Made by a program: the position numbers and the translations under genes | Shown: in pieces, positions 32,100 to 43,944 of the stretch | Numbering within the stretch: the stretch's first letter is position 1 | How the letters are laid out: each line of letters opens with the position of its first letter | The notes under the pieces: generated by a model | The model's input: the letters and a program-made list of their open reading frames with translations, nothing else | Databases searched by the model: none | Told to the model about the DNA's origin: nothing | DNA from: Vesta saturnalis | Lineage: Eukaryota; Arthropoda; Insecta; Coleoptera; Lampyridae | Assembly (NCBI GenBank): GCA_036346205.1 | Contig: JARFJB010000534.1 | Span: 5,555,001 to 5,619,000 of the forward strand | Length of the DNA: 64,000 nt | Direction of reading: 5' to 3'

Positions 32100-33960
32100 T
32101 TTTGGTTAGCGTATATTGCTGAGCTTAGATGTGTGCGTGTTAATGATGTGCGTATATGGGCTGCTATACCATATTCTTTTGCGTTCGTCGTCATCGGATA
32201 GACGGTGGGATCCGAAGAGCATGGGGGTATTATCCAGGGATTCTTCTATTTCCTTGGAGAGGTCGCCAGTGGGTTGGGTTAGTTATAAGGAGTGGTGAGA
32301 TTCTGTAATGTTTGTGTGTTGTATTGCGACTAAGTATCCTGTGTTCGTACATGTGTGTATAAGGGCGTATGTATGTTTTGTAGATATGTCGTATTGTTTT
32401 GGAATGACAATCTCTGATTCGACTATGGAGTGCGCCCAGTTGCTTTGTTCGGTTTCGTATCCTGTCTAATGTTCTGTGTACGTTGAGGAGCCAACTTAGG
32501 GATTTTGTGAAATGATTACTAGGAAAGTGAATTCTTTCATTGTTGAGGGATATGGAAACAATGATGTCGAAAAGATTAGGAAATTTGTGTTTGTAGTAGT
32601 TTTGGATTGCGGAAGAGGATCACTTGTATTTTGGTTGTGTGGATGGAATATCCACCGGTTTGCCAAGTGAGAAAGGTGCGGAAGTTTTTGATATAAGGCG
32701 TAAGCCGTTTCGTGCTTTCGATACACAACAGAAAGCAGTGTCATTCGCAAACTGCGCAACGAAAACATCGTATTGTGTAACATTGAAAATATCAAAACCG
32801 AACGTGATGTATAGTCATGGGTACTGTGCGTTACTAACTTTAGCTCGTACTGACTGATTAAGTACAAGGGTAGGAGTTTGGAATCTGGGATAGGGTACGG
32901 ATTTTGTTTCGCAGGGCGGCGGCTAGACCGTGTCAAATGCTTAATTAATATCCAGAAATACCGACAAATTGCATTGCTTATTATTGAATACTGTTGTGGT
33001 TCCTGTAAGCAGTTTCAACAAGGGATCGCGAACTGTTCGATAAGGATGGAAACTGAATTGGCTGTTAAGAAGTAATTCATTGTATTCTAGATGATTTATA
33101 CGTCTCTTGGCTAGGATCTACTTGTATTTACCGAAGCAGCTTAACAGCGGTATGGGTCTATCACGGACGGGTGTGGTGTGTGTGCGGTTTGTGTATCATG
33201 ACGGTGAAAGCCCATTTTTAGTTCGTCGGGAAGTAGGAGAACGTTAAGCATTTATTCCAGATATCGCTGAGTAACATGAGGGCTCGGTTGGATAAGTGCC
33301 GTCATATTTTGCAGTTAAGGTCTTCTTGGAGTCACAAAATTGTGTGTGCCGAGCACTAAGGTCATCTAGGGTTACTGGATTAAGTAAATTCAAAGACAGT
33401 CAGGCAAGGTATTGGGACCGGGCGGGTTTTAATAGGCAAAGAACATGATGGGGGTAGGATAGTGCACGTTCACAGCTACACATATATGCGGAGGTAATTC
33501 AAAGCGGGTGGAAGGAAGTTTTTGACAAATAGTACAGTTTCACCGGGTCCGTTTTATGTGCTATACTTTAAATAGGAGTGGTAGTAGTCTTTGTGATTGA
33601 GAGGATATGTATGTTATGTTCCCTCTTGTGTTAGCTGTTACTGTTGATACCTATAATGGTGGTATTTAATAAGTGACCTCTAGAAAAGCGACAACCTTCG
33701 TATATGTGCCTGACACAACAGCGAAGGTTCTCCGTGGGAAGTAGAAGCGGGATCTAGAGTTGAGCACACGGTTGATCCTGGAATGCTGGTAGGGAAGGAT
33801 ATTGAACAGGGTATATGTAAGGCTACGTATGTTTGATAGTGGGTGTTTATGAGACTGGGGGAGGAATCGGTTCCTTCAGAAGACAGGGTGAGTCCGTGGA
33901 TTGCAATCTCCGACGGTGAAATGGAAGTTTCCCGTCGCTTCTGGCATTGAAAGGAATAGG
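32100..33960 (-). pseudogene. Non-LTR retrotransposon (Jockey-like) remnant, copy A
   Basis: On the minus strand the RT core reads FANDTAFCCVSKARNGLRLI at about 32745-32690, where the catalytic pair is normally FADD. Downstream lies KTIRHIYKTYIRPY (about 32390), the RT-thumb motif of Jockey-like elements. Upstream, 32900-33350 matches the RT palm of copy B (34500-34925), and 33390-33540 matches B's endonuclease-region text (35780-35960). Many stops and shifts are present. The region is more G/T-rich on the plus strand than its surroundings. Confidence 0.6.
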
Positions 33961-34429
33961 TGGATAAGCATTGCCGCAGTAGTTACACTTTGGTGATGCT
34001 GATGATTTACAGGATGTTGACCTGTGGTTTTCACCAGTTAGGTTTCATTAAACATTACAAGCACAATGTTAGCTGGTTAGGACGCAGCAAGTACAAATAC
34101 TATTTGCTCTCTTTATTGTACTCTCTTCTTACATTTCATTTTTTTGGAAGCACAAAATATCACATTTTCAACAGTCCCTTGTTTTATCCTCATACTTTTC
34201 TAGTTTGTGTCTTTGCAGTTCAGGTCTTCGTAATTGCGTACCTAGTGAGGATTGAACCCTTTCTTCGCCAACATGCCGCGTATCTCTTGCTTCATTATCT
34301 TTAAGAATAAAGTAATGTTCGTCTCTGGTTTGATTAAATACTATTTTCAGAACCGTGTCTCGGGATTCTCAAACGAGACTTTGTAGTATGCATCCAAAGG
34401 AATGCCTCTTTGAATGCGTCTTTAATGGA

Positions 34430-36250
34430 ACATATTTTGCGTTAGGTCTATGATAACAACCCATGGAGATCTGTAACTCTTACTGACCGATTGTCAACTA
34501 CGAGGGTAAGGCGAGTTGCCTGTAAAATGCTTAATTAATATCAGAAAAACCGCCGAATTGCTGTACTTATGATTGAATTCTCTGGTGGTCTCTGCAATCA
34601 ACTTCAACAAAGGATCATGATAAGTTAGATTAGGACGGAAGCCGAATTGACTGTTACGAAGGAGTTCGATGGATTCTAGATGATTTCTAACTCGCCTGGC
34701 TATAACCTGCTCAAAGCATTTTCAGAGGTAGATAAATGGGTCTATAGAAGGTTATGATAAGGTCATAATCCGGTTTGGGTATAATAAGGGTGGACGCCGA
34801 TTTCTAGTCCGTCGGGAAGTATGAGAGTGTTATGTATTTATTGTGGATGGTGGTGAGTAATTTGAGGGTTCTGTCGGGTATGTGTCGTAATATTTTGCTG
34901 TTAAGTCCGTCATGTCCTGGAGCAGAATTTCGTCCTCTTTTAAAAAAAACGCGGTGACTTGTAAAAACGACTCCCGTTGTCTTAAGTGGATTTAAGGAAA
35001 GTGTAGGTTACGGAATTCCTCAAGGCAAGTCTTTCGGAGTTCTTGAACCGGGGGTCAAATTGAGGATTTTCAGGGTATCCTAAAATAGATTGCAAGTAAT
35101 GATCAAACAAGCTGGTTTTACTTCAGTTTGTGGAGATTATGTTGCCCTAAAAGCCTGTGAGATGGGTTTTGGGGGTTGCCTTTCTTCGGGTTAACCTATC
35201 GAACTCTTGCTAGAAGAGTTTTTCACTACGGTAATCTGTCACGGAGGTGGCTTTCATATAGGAGCTTTAGGAGTGTCTATTTGTTTTCTGCTCTGTTTTG
35301 AGAACCGAGTCCCTGAATCGCTAGGATTTACGATACACTCACACACTACAATTTTTCGTGGGAGCGGTTTGTGGAATAATTAGTAGAACTGAAGGGCTTC
35401 CGTAATCGGAGAACACATTCCAGTCTGCATCAGAAAAACTTTTAGTTACGCTGTGTCGGACGTGCTGGATTGGCTGGGCAAAATAAAGTTCAACCAGCAG
35501 TAGCAAGTAATCTGACGTGATAATTGTGCCTATAAAGCACTCTCAAACGAAATAATGGGCTATGGGTTCAGAAACTAGGATGTGATCTATTATTGAGGCA
35601 CCGAGATGATGGAAAAATGTGTGTTCTGTGTTCCTGACTCCCAAAATCAGCATCTGTATTAAGGCCGATGATATCCTGATTCTGTTTTCATTGCTTGTGG
35701 AGTCTCCAAATTGTATGTGGCGGAAATTAAAGCCGTGTAGGGCTTCTGAATTAGTTAGGGCGGGTCGTAAATTAGAAAATCCTCAGAAAGGGTATTGGGG
35801 CCGGGCGGGTTGTAACAAGAAAAGGAAAATAATGAGAGTAGGAAAGTGCACCGTCACAGAGATACATTCAAGATATCGTAGGTGAGCTAGTAATTGAAAA
35901 ACACTTATAATACAGTAATCGAAAATTGGTGGACCGGAAGCAATTTTTGACAACTAGGGCGGTTCTACGAATGGTGGTTGTTGAAGTTAAGTGTGCATCT
36001 GTCTGATAGTTTTGTTCCGATGATCGACAGGATTAGCACGTTGCGTTCTGAGAGTGTTTGAGGAGCATTTTCAACGAACGCCCCTTTCGATAATTGCCCT
36101 TGCTATAATATTCATATCATGTATCAGGGGGTGTTTTCGTGTTTCAGTGTCTCCGGAATCGGTTGCCTCGGAAGATAGGTACGGTGTCGTCTGCGGCGGT
36201 TGACGTTGACGGTGCGGCCAGCTGGGCGTCACCTACCGGGCCGCCATCTG
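34430..36250 (-). pseudogene. Non-LTR retrotransposon (Jockey-like) remnant, copy B
   Basis: Minus-strand text includes an NSAPGHDG motif near 34930-34900 (start of the RT fingers), HIPDRTLKLLTTI and LPDGLEIG (34880-34800), and further palm fragments to about 34500. The upstream part (about 35960-35600) contains CNNPPGPNT-like text as in AP-endonuclease regions. It is heavily frameshifted, and the FADD segment is not visible. It lies head-to-tail with copy A on the same strand. The 5'-most part is locally GC-rich (36175-36250). Confidence 0.55.
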
Positions 36251-36700
36251 TTCCAAACATAGTAGCCTTGCAACCACTTCTATCTGTTTTATTGTGATTG
36301 ACAAATTTATCTATTTAGGCAGTTTTTCGCATCGAAGGCGTAAATCTGCACGCTAATAGTTTAATGAAGTGGTTAATTAATATATGATTAATTAGGTTAC
36401 CTTATGAGGGCTGGCTCGAAAAAAAAAACTCAAATCGGGCTGGTGTAATAATTTCCAACCCCTGCACATATTTTCTTTTGAAATAATGTGCACTAACAAA
36501 TTTTCAATTTAACGCCAGATACCACTTTAAAATTTAAAAATGAAAAATGTATTGGTGGAAAAATGTTGAAAAATCGTCTCTGTTTTAATTTCCGCCAATA
36601 TGACGGGAAGTGACAAAAAAAATTGTTGGTAATCGGAAAATCACGAAATCCTCGCTGTTTTAAAATGTTAACTGCCTACCAGTTCTATCACCTCTAACAA
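36251..36700. other. Spacer, possible edge of the Tigger remnant
   Basis: No gene recognised. A GGGCTGGCTCGAAAAAAAAAA segment (36408) may be a retroelement or DNA-element edge. Confidence 0.4.
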
Positions 36701-36704
36701 GAAA

Positions 36705-37078
36705 GCTTGGATGACATCTACAATTTTTGAAGAGGAAATTAGAGAATGGGATGATAAATACGACGTAACAATCGAAATATTTTATTATTGGTGGATAATT
36801 GCTCAGCGCATCCTGAAATGCAAAATTTAACCAACATCACCCTTATTTTTTTTACCACCAAACACAACGTCTATCCTTCAACCTATGGACCAAGGGATTA
36901 TCAGGAGTTTTAAAAATTTCTACCGTCGCTTATTAGTGTTACAGTTAATCGATCGAATGAAAAATAAACAGGATCTTAAAATAAGCGTGTTAGATGCAAT
37001 TCGCCAAATGAGTGATTCGTGGAATAATGTGACACCCACAACAATCAGAACTGTTACAAATAAGTATCATTTTTAATT
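36705..37078 (+). pseudogene. Tigger/jerky-type (pogo superfamily) transposase fragment
   Basis: AWMTSTIFEEEIREWDDKYD, then a frame change to VDNCSAHPEMQNLTNI (second catalytic Asp region), then QPMDQGIIRSFKNFYRRLLV (third Asp region), LDAIRQMSDSWNNVTPTTIR. This is the end of the DDE domain of CENP-B/Tigger-like transposases. The N-terminal DNA-binding part and the first Asp are missing. It is a different, more distant pogo relative than the one at 16093-17645. Confidence 0.75.
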
Positions 37079-37162
37079 TTTAGAGTTTCTCGGATATAAC
37101 GTTTAACGGATATAAGGAGCAAAAATTAGCAGTCCCAGAAATCTCGTTTTAACCGAGTTTCA

Positions 37163-37167
37163 CTGTG

Positions 37168-37240
<73 letters not shown>
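37163..37240. repeat. (AT)n microsatellite
   Basis: About 75 bp of AT alternation directly at the left edge of the mariner-like fold-back element. Confidence 0.9.
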
Positions 37241-37241
<1 letters not shown>

Positions 37242-37243
<2 letters not shown>

Positions 37244-38276
37244 GGGTGGTGGTAAAGTAAGGAATAAATTCAATATCTCGTAAAGCACAATTTTATTCAA
37301 AAATCGTTCGGAGCCGTCGATTTTATATTTTTTCGGGGCATATTTTGCGAAAAAAAAAATTTTATACAGGGTGTCTCAAAAAAGATTTGCTAAAAAAAAT
37401 TTTTTTTTTCAAATTGCAACCCAATTTTTTTATTACATTTTTGGATTGCCCTTACAATTCTAAACATTTGTAATGCAGCATGTGCTATACCTAAGTCCAA
37501 GCGTTTTGGAGTTATTCGCATTCAAAATTTAAAAATTGAAAAAAGGTCATGAAGAAAACGAGATAGAACATCCGGATTTGCCACACCATAACATCTGGTT
37601 CCAACAAGATGGTGCTCCCCCCATTTTGCTGTGGTAGTTCGAACTTATTTGCACGACACTTTCCCAAACAGGTGGATTGGAAGGAGCGGTGTTATTGAGT
37701 GGCCAGCAAGATCACCCGATCTAACACCACTAGACTTCTTTTTATGGGTATACCTTAAAGGCAAGGTATTTAACAGCCAACCGGCAAATCTAGATGATTT
37801 AAAACAACGCATCCGTCAAGAAATACGTCGAATAACGCCCGAAATGGTTCGAAATGTGCAGTAGGAATTTGTAGATTGATTAGGCTATTATCAGTTGACT
37901 AACGGAGGACATTTCGAACATTTGCTGAAATAAAATTATTTTTAAGTTTACGAATCTTTGTTTTCGATATAATAAAACGTTATAAAAATTATTTTATTTT
38001 TCGTTTTCTTCATGACCTTTTTTCAATTTTGAATGCGAATAACTCCAAAACGCTTGGACTTAGGTATAGCACATGCTGCATGACAAATGTTTAGAATTGT
38101 AAGGGCAATCCAAAAATGCAATAAAAAAATTGGGTTGCAATTTGAAAAACATGTATAACATTTTTTTTTCGCAAAATATGCCCTCAAAAATTTTTAATCG
38201 ACGGGTCCGAGCGATTTTTGAAAAAAATTGTGCTTTACGAGATATTGAATTTATTCCTTACTTTACGACCAGCCGG
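37242..38276 (+). mobile_element. Mariner-like element with long TIRs and a deleted transposase
   Basis: The ends are CCGGGTGGTGGTAAAGTAAGG and the complement of CCTTACTTTACGACCAGCCGG, flanked by TA on both sides. The inverted arms run about 300 bp (37242-37560 and 37965-38276), sharing GAATAAATTCAATATCTCG and TTATTCGCATTCAAAATT segments. In the middle, 37560-37925 encodes only the end of a Tc1/mariner-type transposase. It is a non-autonomous deletion copy inserted in or next to BEL/Pao copy 2. Confidence 0.75.
37565..37925 (+). pseudogene. Tc1/mariner-type transposase, C-terminal fragment
   Basis: WFQQDGAP (second Asp; one C-run shift), VVRTYLHDTFPNRWIGRSG, WPARSPDLTPLDFFLW (third Asp), LKGKVF, PANLDDLKQRIRQEIRRITP, then past a TAG: VD.LGYYQLTNGGHFE. 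This is the insect group related to the pseudogene at 53.9-54.7 kb. The N-terminal helix-turn-helix and first Asp are absent. Confidence 0.75.
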
Positions 38277-38279
38277 TAT

Positions 38280-39773
38280 ATAAACGCATAGTAAGGAATC
38301 TGTTGAACTTTCTAAATGAAGAAGTTGAAGGCAATGAACGAACCTCACTGGCCACAACTGGTTTCAAGACTAGCAGTGATCGCCCTCTCCCAAATGAAAC
38401 GGAAGGTAACAAAAAAGTTCTCCCAGGATTAAGGGCGAGTCATCTCAAAATATGAAAATACCTACTGCAGCCGGTCTCGTATGTAACTCTAATAATGTTA
38501 TTCAGCGAGAATGCATTTTTTGTAAAAATAATCGGAACTGAAGTATTGTATGTGATGCTAATATAAGGTTAGAGGAAAGGTACGATATTTTGAGGTCAGG
38601 ACAACCTTAATTTAAATGTTTAAAACCTAACCACAGGGCATCAAATTGTAGAACGTTTGTTAACCGGTGTAGAACGTGCAACAAGCTTCATTATAAAATA
38701 CTATGCTGGGCAGACAGTAAATTCGATAGCACTAGCGACACCCACACTCATAATAAGATAATTGCAATTAATGATTTGGTAACAAATGTTATGTACTCCT
38801 AAAAACCTTTGTGGTTGACATTAAGGCAAACGATGGGACTTTATACAGGGTACGAGGGTTGTTAGTGGGGCCCAACCTTCATATGTAAGTAGAAGTCTGG
38901 TAAAAAAATGAGTTCTCCCACTGAGTGGTTCTGAATGTCTAAGGCATGCTCTTTTTGGGCGACGCGTAACACAAGCACAAAATCACAATTGCCATAAGAT
39001 TATTTTCCAAAGCTTGATAGGGGATTATTGTTGTTATGTTAATGTACGCCTGATAACTGTGGGAAGCAGCTCACAAAACAAAGGATTTTTCTTGCTGACG
39101 TGACGGAGGAGAAATTTTATATCGGCAATCTCGAAGTGTTATGGGCGGTGCTTAATTATCACTAATCTTATTGGTCAGGGATACGTGTATGTTAAAGATT
39201 TCATTTCAATGTTCGTCCAAAGTTTCTATGTAGATAATTGTTTGGATTCACTAGATAATAAAATCCAATTTGTTAAGGGATCAACCGAGGTTTTGCGAAA
39301 ACCTCCATTTGAGCTCAAAGGTGGTAGTCCACAATTGAACATCATATTAATGTAGAGAAAACAACTCCCTCCATTTTAGGAATGATTTCGGAGCTAGAAG
39401 ATGATACTCTGACTATCACAGTAGTTTTGTTGTATCCGAAATTACTTTTGTAAGCATCATGTAATGAAAAGGAACTGTAGCCATTCAAAGAGCAGTTTAA
39501 AAAAAGGTGTGACGAATTAGAATATTTGGCTTTAATAAAAATTGCCAGGTACGTACCTTTTCGGATGGTTCCATTGTTGCATACGCTTCAATCATATTCC
39601 TTCAGTCAGAATATGAGGGAAAGCTTATTCCAAGACTACCCGCAGCTTGAGTCAGAGCTTCACCAAAGAGAAAATTTACTACACCAAGAGCGGTGCTCTA
39701 TGCCGCCATTGTATGTGTAAGGTTCCAACGTGCAAAAATCGATAACGGATCCTTTCGAGTCGATTGTATCATT
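38280..39773 (+). pseudogene. BEL/Pao copy 2, gag to RNase H part
   Basis: It begins inside gag: LLNFLNEEVEGNERTSLA. The zinc-knuckle region follows: CIFCKNN, RLEERYDILR, FKCLKPNHRASNCRTFV, CRTCNKLHYKILC. Then decayed protease text (VDIKANDGTLYRVRGLLVGP) and RT fragments with YVDNCLDSLDNKIQF near 39225, where the second catalytic Asp is Asn. RNase H text follows: DGSIVAYASIIFLQSEYEGK, ASPKRKFTTPRAVLYAAIVC and FRVDCII, cut at about 39773. Large parts of protease and RT are deleted. A different lineage from copy 1, as shown by text differences. Confidence 0.65.
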
Positions 39774-41359
39774 TTCGCCGATTACTGTTTCTAAAAGCAA
39801 AGCTAAATAGGTATCTGTTAAGTAAACATTTAGTATTGTGCTTCAATAGTTACTTATTGCTTATTTATCTACCTTAATAACCTAATTTTCTGTATTTACT
39901 GCCATTATCATGTACGTTTTAATTCTTAATGAATTGAATTATTTCTTTGTCGTATTTACATTTCTTATTTTATAAAGTTCATACTAGTGCCATCTAAGCG
40001 ATGTTCGTGGGTTCTGGTCAACTTCATATTTATCCATTTTTACAGGGATCTCTTATTTTGCGGAATTACAGAGTACTGAAATTGTTTATTGTGGTACATA
40101 TGGTTAACATTTTTACATTACAAAATTTGATACGTACATTTTTGTTGAAGGCCTTTGGTTTTCCTAAGGTATGGCTCTTTTAACACGGCCATTTTGTGTG
40201 GTGTAAATTACCATTTCTAGATGAGAATTTTTCAAAAAGCATTTCTTCATTTGGGGAAGTAATATAATCGCTATTGATGTGGATGTAAAAAGATGTTACT
40301 TACACACACATGGTAAGTTTAGCTCGTTTTTCTTAAATCTCGTTATAATTAGAATCTTTCTTTTAGGCTAAGAAATACGATTTATAGAGGTAAAACAACG
40401 TTATAGGAATAAATTGCTATTATATATCCTACATTATTTCTGGCCTTTTCTTCTAGTCCGTCATTCTCTTTGTTTTGTTTACATAGTCGTTGAATATCCG
40501 TTAGTGTACCTTTCGCCTCGCTTTTGGTTTTGTTACGACGTTCTCTTAAATGGGACTGCTCGTAAATGACTACTGGTAGCTGTGCTGCAATTACGAGGAT
40601 GGAATTTAAGCTGTACTAACTAAAGTCATGTATCCGTTCACCAACCAGGTCAGATCTTTCCTTCTATTAATAAACATTATATTATCGAGTTTACTTCCTA
40701 ACCTGTTATGTATTATACATGACATTCAGCAGGGATCACTAAAGCCTTTACAAAACATTAAATGCATTTAAATTAATTAGATTACAGAGTATTCGTAGTG
40801 AACTGTTTACCTTTGTTCCAATTTCTTTGTCATATTGATATTCGAATCCATTCAACTTTTATGAACAATTTCACTAAAGTAGAACTGTTATAACTTGATG
40901 AAACCATGATTTAAAATTTTGTGTACATATTTAACCCGATTTATAGTTATTATTACTGAACTTTTTAACATAAAACACCAAGTGATGTTTCAGCATTTAG
41001 CTTCAATTTTTGATACCATCTTATTAACAATTAACTACTGTTTACGCGATCGTGCGCAGTAGCAAAAACTCAAAGCATAAATTTTGTGTAACGGTTGTCT
41101 ATATCGTATTATTTATACCATATTTGTTAGCTTTTAAGTAACAAATTTGCTTTAATTAGGGACAAGAGTGTTCAGATGACTGATATTTAATTTTACTAGA
41201 TTGGTTACTGGTATATGCATGTTAGGGTTTATGTAGTGAACAGAATAAGCTTCTCTGATTATGTATAATTTAATTTACCATTATTAAGGGGATTATGTTT
41301 TGATATTGTGAAACGAAAGGCAAGTTGGAGTGTTACCTTTCTGAATTAAATTCCTACTG

Positions 41360-41421
<62 letters not shown>

Positions 41422-41718
41422 GGGACTCTCTTCCAATAAGTAATAATTTATCTTTGGTTTCTTTAAATCTTGTGGCGCCCATTTCTTGTCTGTTCTGATC
41501 TTTCTACTCACAATTTCGATCTCGCTTCATAACTAACCTATCCATCTATTGACTCTTTACTAACACTTCAAAACAGCCACGCTATCCCAGTGCTCTGCGG
41601 TCTCAGTCGAGTGCTAGTCGAGCTAACCAATTCCTCCCCATTTTATGTGATTGGTTAGACACGTGGCAAGGTGAAGATGTACTTTAGACAAGGAGCTCAA
41701 AAATAAGATGTACCCATT
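39774..41718. mobile_element. Unidentified insertion of about 1.9 kb splitting BEL/Pao copy 2
   Basis: RNase H reading stops after VDCII (39773) and resumes with WIDSTAVMYWVSNKK at 41719, so some 1.9 kb separates codons that are normally almost adjacent. CATT occurs at both junctions (39770-39773 and 41716-41719), a possible 4-bp duplication. Inside I recognise no protein; there is a (TA)n run and AT-rich sequence. The class of the insertion is unknown. Confidence 0.5.
41366..41414. repeat. (TA)n microsatellite
   Basis: About 48 bp of TA alternation within the unidentified insertion. Confidence 0.9.
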
Positions 41719-43385
41719 GGATTGACTCCACTGCAGTTATGTATTAGGTATCTAATAAAAAAAATGGCATACGTTTCTCAATAATCGAGTTAACGAAATT
41801 AGGTTTAGAAATGTCCCTGGAAACGTGAACCCAAATGACCACTCCTCCCGCGGCTGTATTGGTAAGAAATTAGTTGAGATTAAATCGGGGATGCTTAGTG
41901 ATTACGAGGTAATAGGAATACTTGGCTCATGCGTGAATATAAACCTGATTGAAGTAATGGAAGAAAACTGCACTAGTGTTGTTTCAAGAATGTTAGACGG
42001 ACCAATGATAGAGGGTTAATACACATATTTTTCTAAGTTCTCAAAAATTATCAAATTAGTGGTATGGATATTACGTTTCATTAATAAACGTAGAAAGATT
42101 TGTAGTAAACTTAAGAGTTATGAATTAAACAGTGAATAAATGCGGGCGATCAAAGAAACTGTTTGGAGATGGGTGCAGACCGAAAGGTTTAACGATATAA
42201 AATCGGAAACTCTTGCTTCACTTAATCCCTACTTACACGAGTTAGGGTTGATCCGTTTAAAAACAAACATATTTGAGAGAGATGATGCCCCAGACTTTTG
42301 ACAACATATTGTTCTTCCTAAAGCAAAGCTAGCAGTAGTAAAATTAATAAGAGAAGTACATGAAAACAACTCACATGTGGGGTATTGAGATTAAAGACCA
42401 TTTTAAGGGAAAACTATTGGGTTGTTGGGGGAAGGCAGGTGATCAGATCTGTCCTAAATGAATGCGTAATCTGTAAGAAGTTGAGAACAAACCTATTAGA
42501 GAGACACTCTGTTCCTGTACCACGTGACCGCGTCAAGAACGCAATGGTGTTAGATATGGTGGGACTGGATTTGGCCGGTGCTTTATATTTAGAAATGGAC
42601 AGAAAGCATGGTTCTGTATTTATACGTGGGCGGTGTCTCAACCGGTACACCTTGAATTAATTACTCCCCTGTCTATAAAAAAATGTCTGCTTTTTTTAGG
42701 AGTTTTTTCAATCGTAGGGGCCGGCTGAGGACATTTTTAGAGAAAACGGCACTAATTTTGTAAACACGAATAACCTTTGTAAATTTATTGATTGGAAGAA
42801 AACTTTATCGCATTGCTCGATCCAACAAATTAAGTGGGTGCTTACCCTCACCTCAATACTGCTTGGTGGGGAGGTTGGTGGGTACGACTGATTCGAATTC
42901 TTAAAGATTTATTAAAAAGAGGACTAGGTAGGGCTTACCTGACACAAAAGTAGATGTGTACGATTCTGTGCGAGTGTGAGATGATAATGAATTCGAACCT
43001 TCAGTCCTTATGCCGAAACGACTTCCTACATGAGATTAAATAGGTCCAGAATTTGTCCTTATCGATAGACTGTCTTTACGTAAAAGGGTACGCCATGGGA
43101 ATACGTTGAAGAAGGAGCTGCGAAGCAGACTCCGACGAGAGTATTTACGAATGCTCAAGTTTGGTAATATTCATAAAATAAAGAGAGATCATTTGTGTAA
43201 AGGTGAAATTGTGCTTGTGGGAGTTGAAAAATCTAGGTGGCTAGAGTGACCCATGGGAAAAATTGCTGATTTAGTTAAATGAAAGGATGGGGAGGTAAGG
43301 GTGGTAAAAAATTGCCAAAAGGTAGATCATTCGCCCGATTCAAAGGATTTATTCGTTAGAAATTTGTTGTCCTATTGGCACTAAT
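41719..43385 (+). pseudogene. BEL/Pao copy 2, RNase H end, integrase and C-terminal domain
   Basis: WIDSTAVMYWVSNKK, NNRVNEIRFRNVPGNVNPND then HSSRGCIGKKL (RNase H end); LNPYLHELGLIRLKTNI and LPKAKLAVVKLIREVHENNSH (integrase zinc region, His pair); RLKTILRENYWVVGGRQVI and ECVICKKLR (Cys pair); VGLDLAGALYLEM (catalytic core start, first Asp). Then decayed core, HLNTAWWGGWW.RLIRILKDLLKRGLGRA (the Glu-bearing helix region, with R where E is usual), and a C-terminal part with RVRHGNTLKKELRSRLRREYL, GEIVLVGVEKSRWLE and VRVVKN. Many stops. Ends near 43385; no LTR recognised. Confidence 0.7.
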
Positions 43386-43454
43386 ACACAAAGTCCCAGT
43401 CCCTGCTGCAGCCCTTCTCCTAGTCCAGTCCGGTTGTAACAAACAAAATACATC

Positions 43455-43530
43455 CACGTACCATACAAAATGAAAAAACATTGAACGCATTTCGATAGCT
43501 ACACTATCATCATCAGCGGTCGTCTGGTAC
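43455..43530 (-). ncRNA. Hammerhead-ribozyme-like motif, probably from a Penelope-like element
   Basis: On the minus strand: CTGATGA (43516-43510), one extra T, a 5-bp stem GATAG/CTATC with loop TGTAG, then GAAA (43493-43490). These are the two hammerhead core boxes around stem II. ACCG just before CTGATGA can pair with TGGT after a GTA triplet near 43466, in the stem I position, and CGTACCA/TGGTACG is a further possible pairing. The extra T before stem II and a weak stem III argue for a decayed or inactive copy. Hammerhead motifs are known in Penelope-like elements; a Penelope fragment occurs at 31.3-31.9 kb. Confidence 0.4.
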
Positions 43531-43944
43531 GGTTGATGAGAATGCTCATAGATGTCCCAAAAAAGTAATAAAAAAATAATAACTGTTTGGTGGGAGTGTT
43601 GTTAGAGAATTATGTGATAAGTAGAGAACTTTTATTCTTAAAAAAAACCGACTGTAAAATGTTTGTAATTTTGTGAAGTTAACAAAAATAAATGTCTTAA
43701 GTAAATAAGAGTATGATTTAAGTATTCGCTAAATTTCTTGTCATTTTGACAAATGGGAATACTACTAGAGAACAAAATATCACGGCTTGCTCTAATGCAA
43801 AATAAGATGGAAAAGAGTATACTTGAAAGCTGTTAATAACTGTTACCATAGGAATTGGCGATAAAGAATTATAAAATCTAAGACAGAAATTTCATAGAAA
43901 CTAATTAAAGTGCGTAAATATAATTTTATAAATTAGAAACAATT
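43531..43944. other. AT-rich spacer
   Basis: No feature recognised. Confidence 0.5.

Noticed and set aside
32500..32936. Host gene on the minus strand with a 146-codon frame
   Set aside because: The frame overlaps reverse-transcriptase text (FANDT, KTYIRP) of a non-LTR element in neighbouring frames.
36175..36250. CpG island or host promoter
   Set aside because: Too short and lies in the decayed non-LTR copy; better explained as the GC-rich 5' part of that element.
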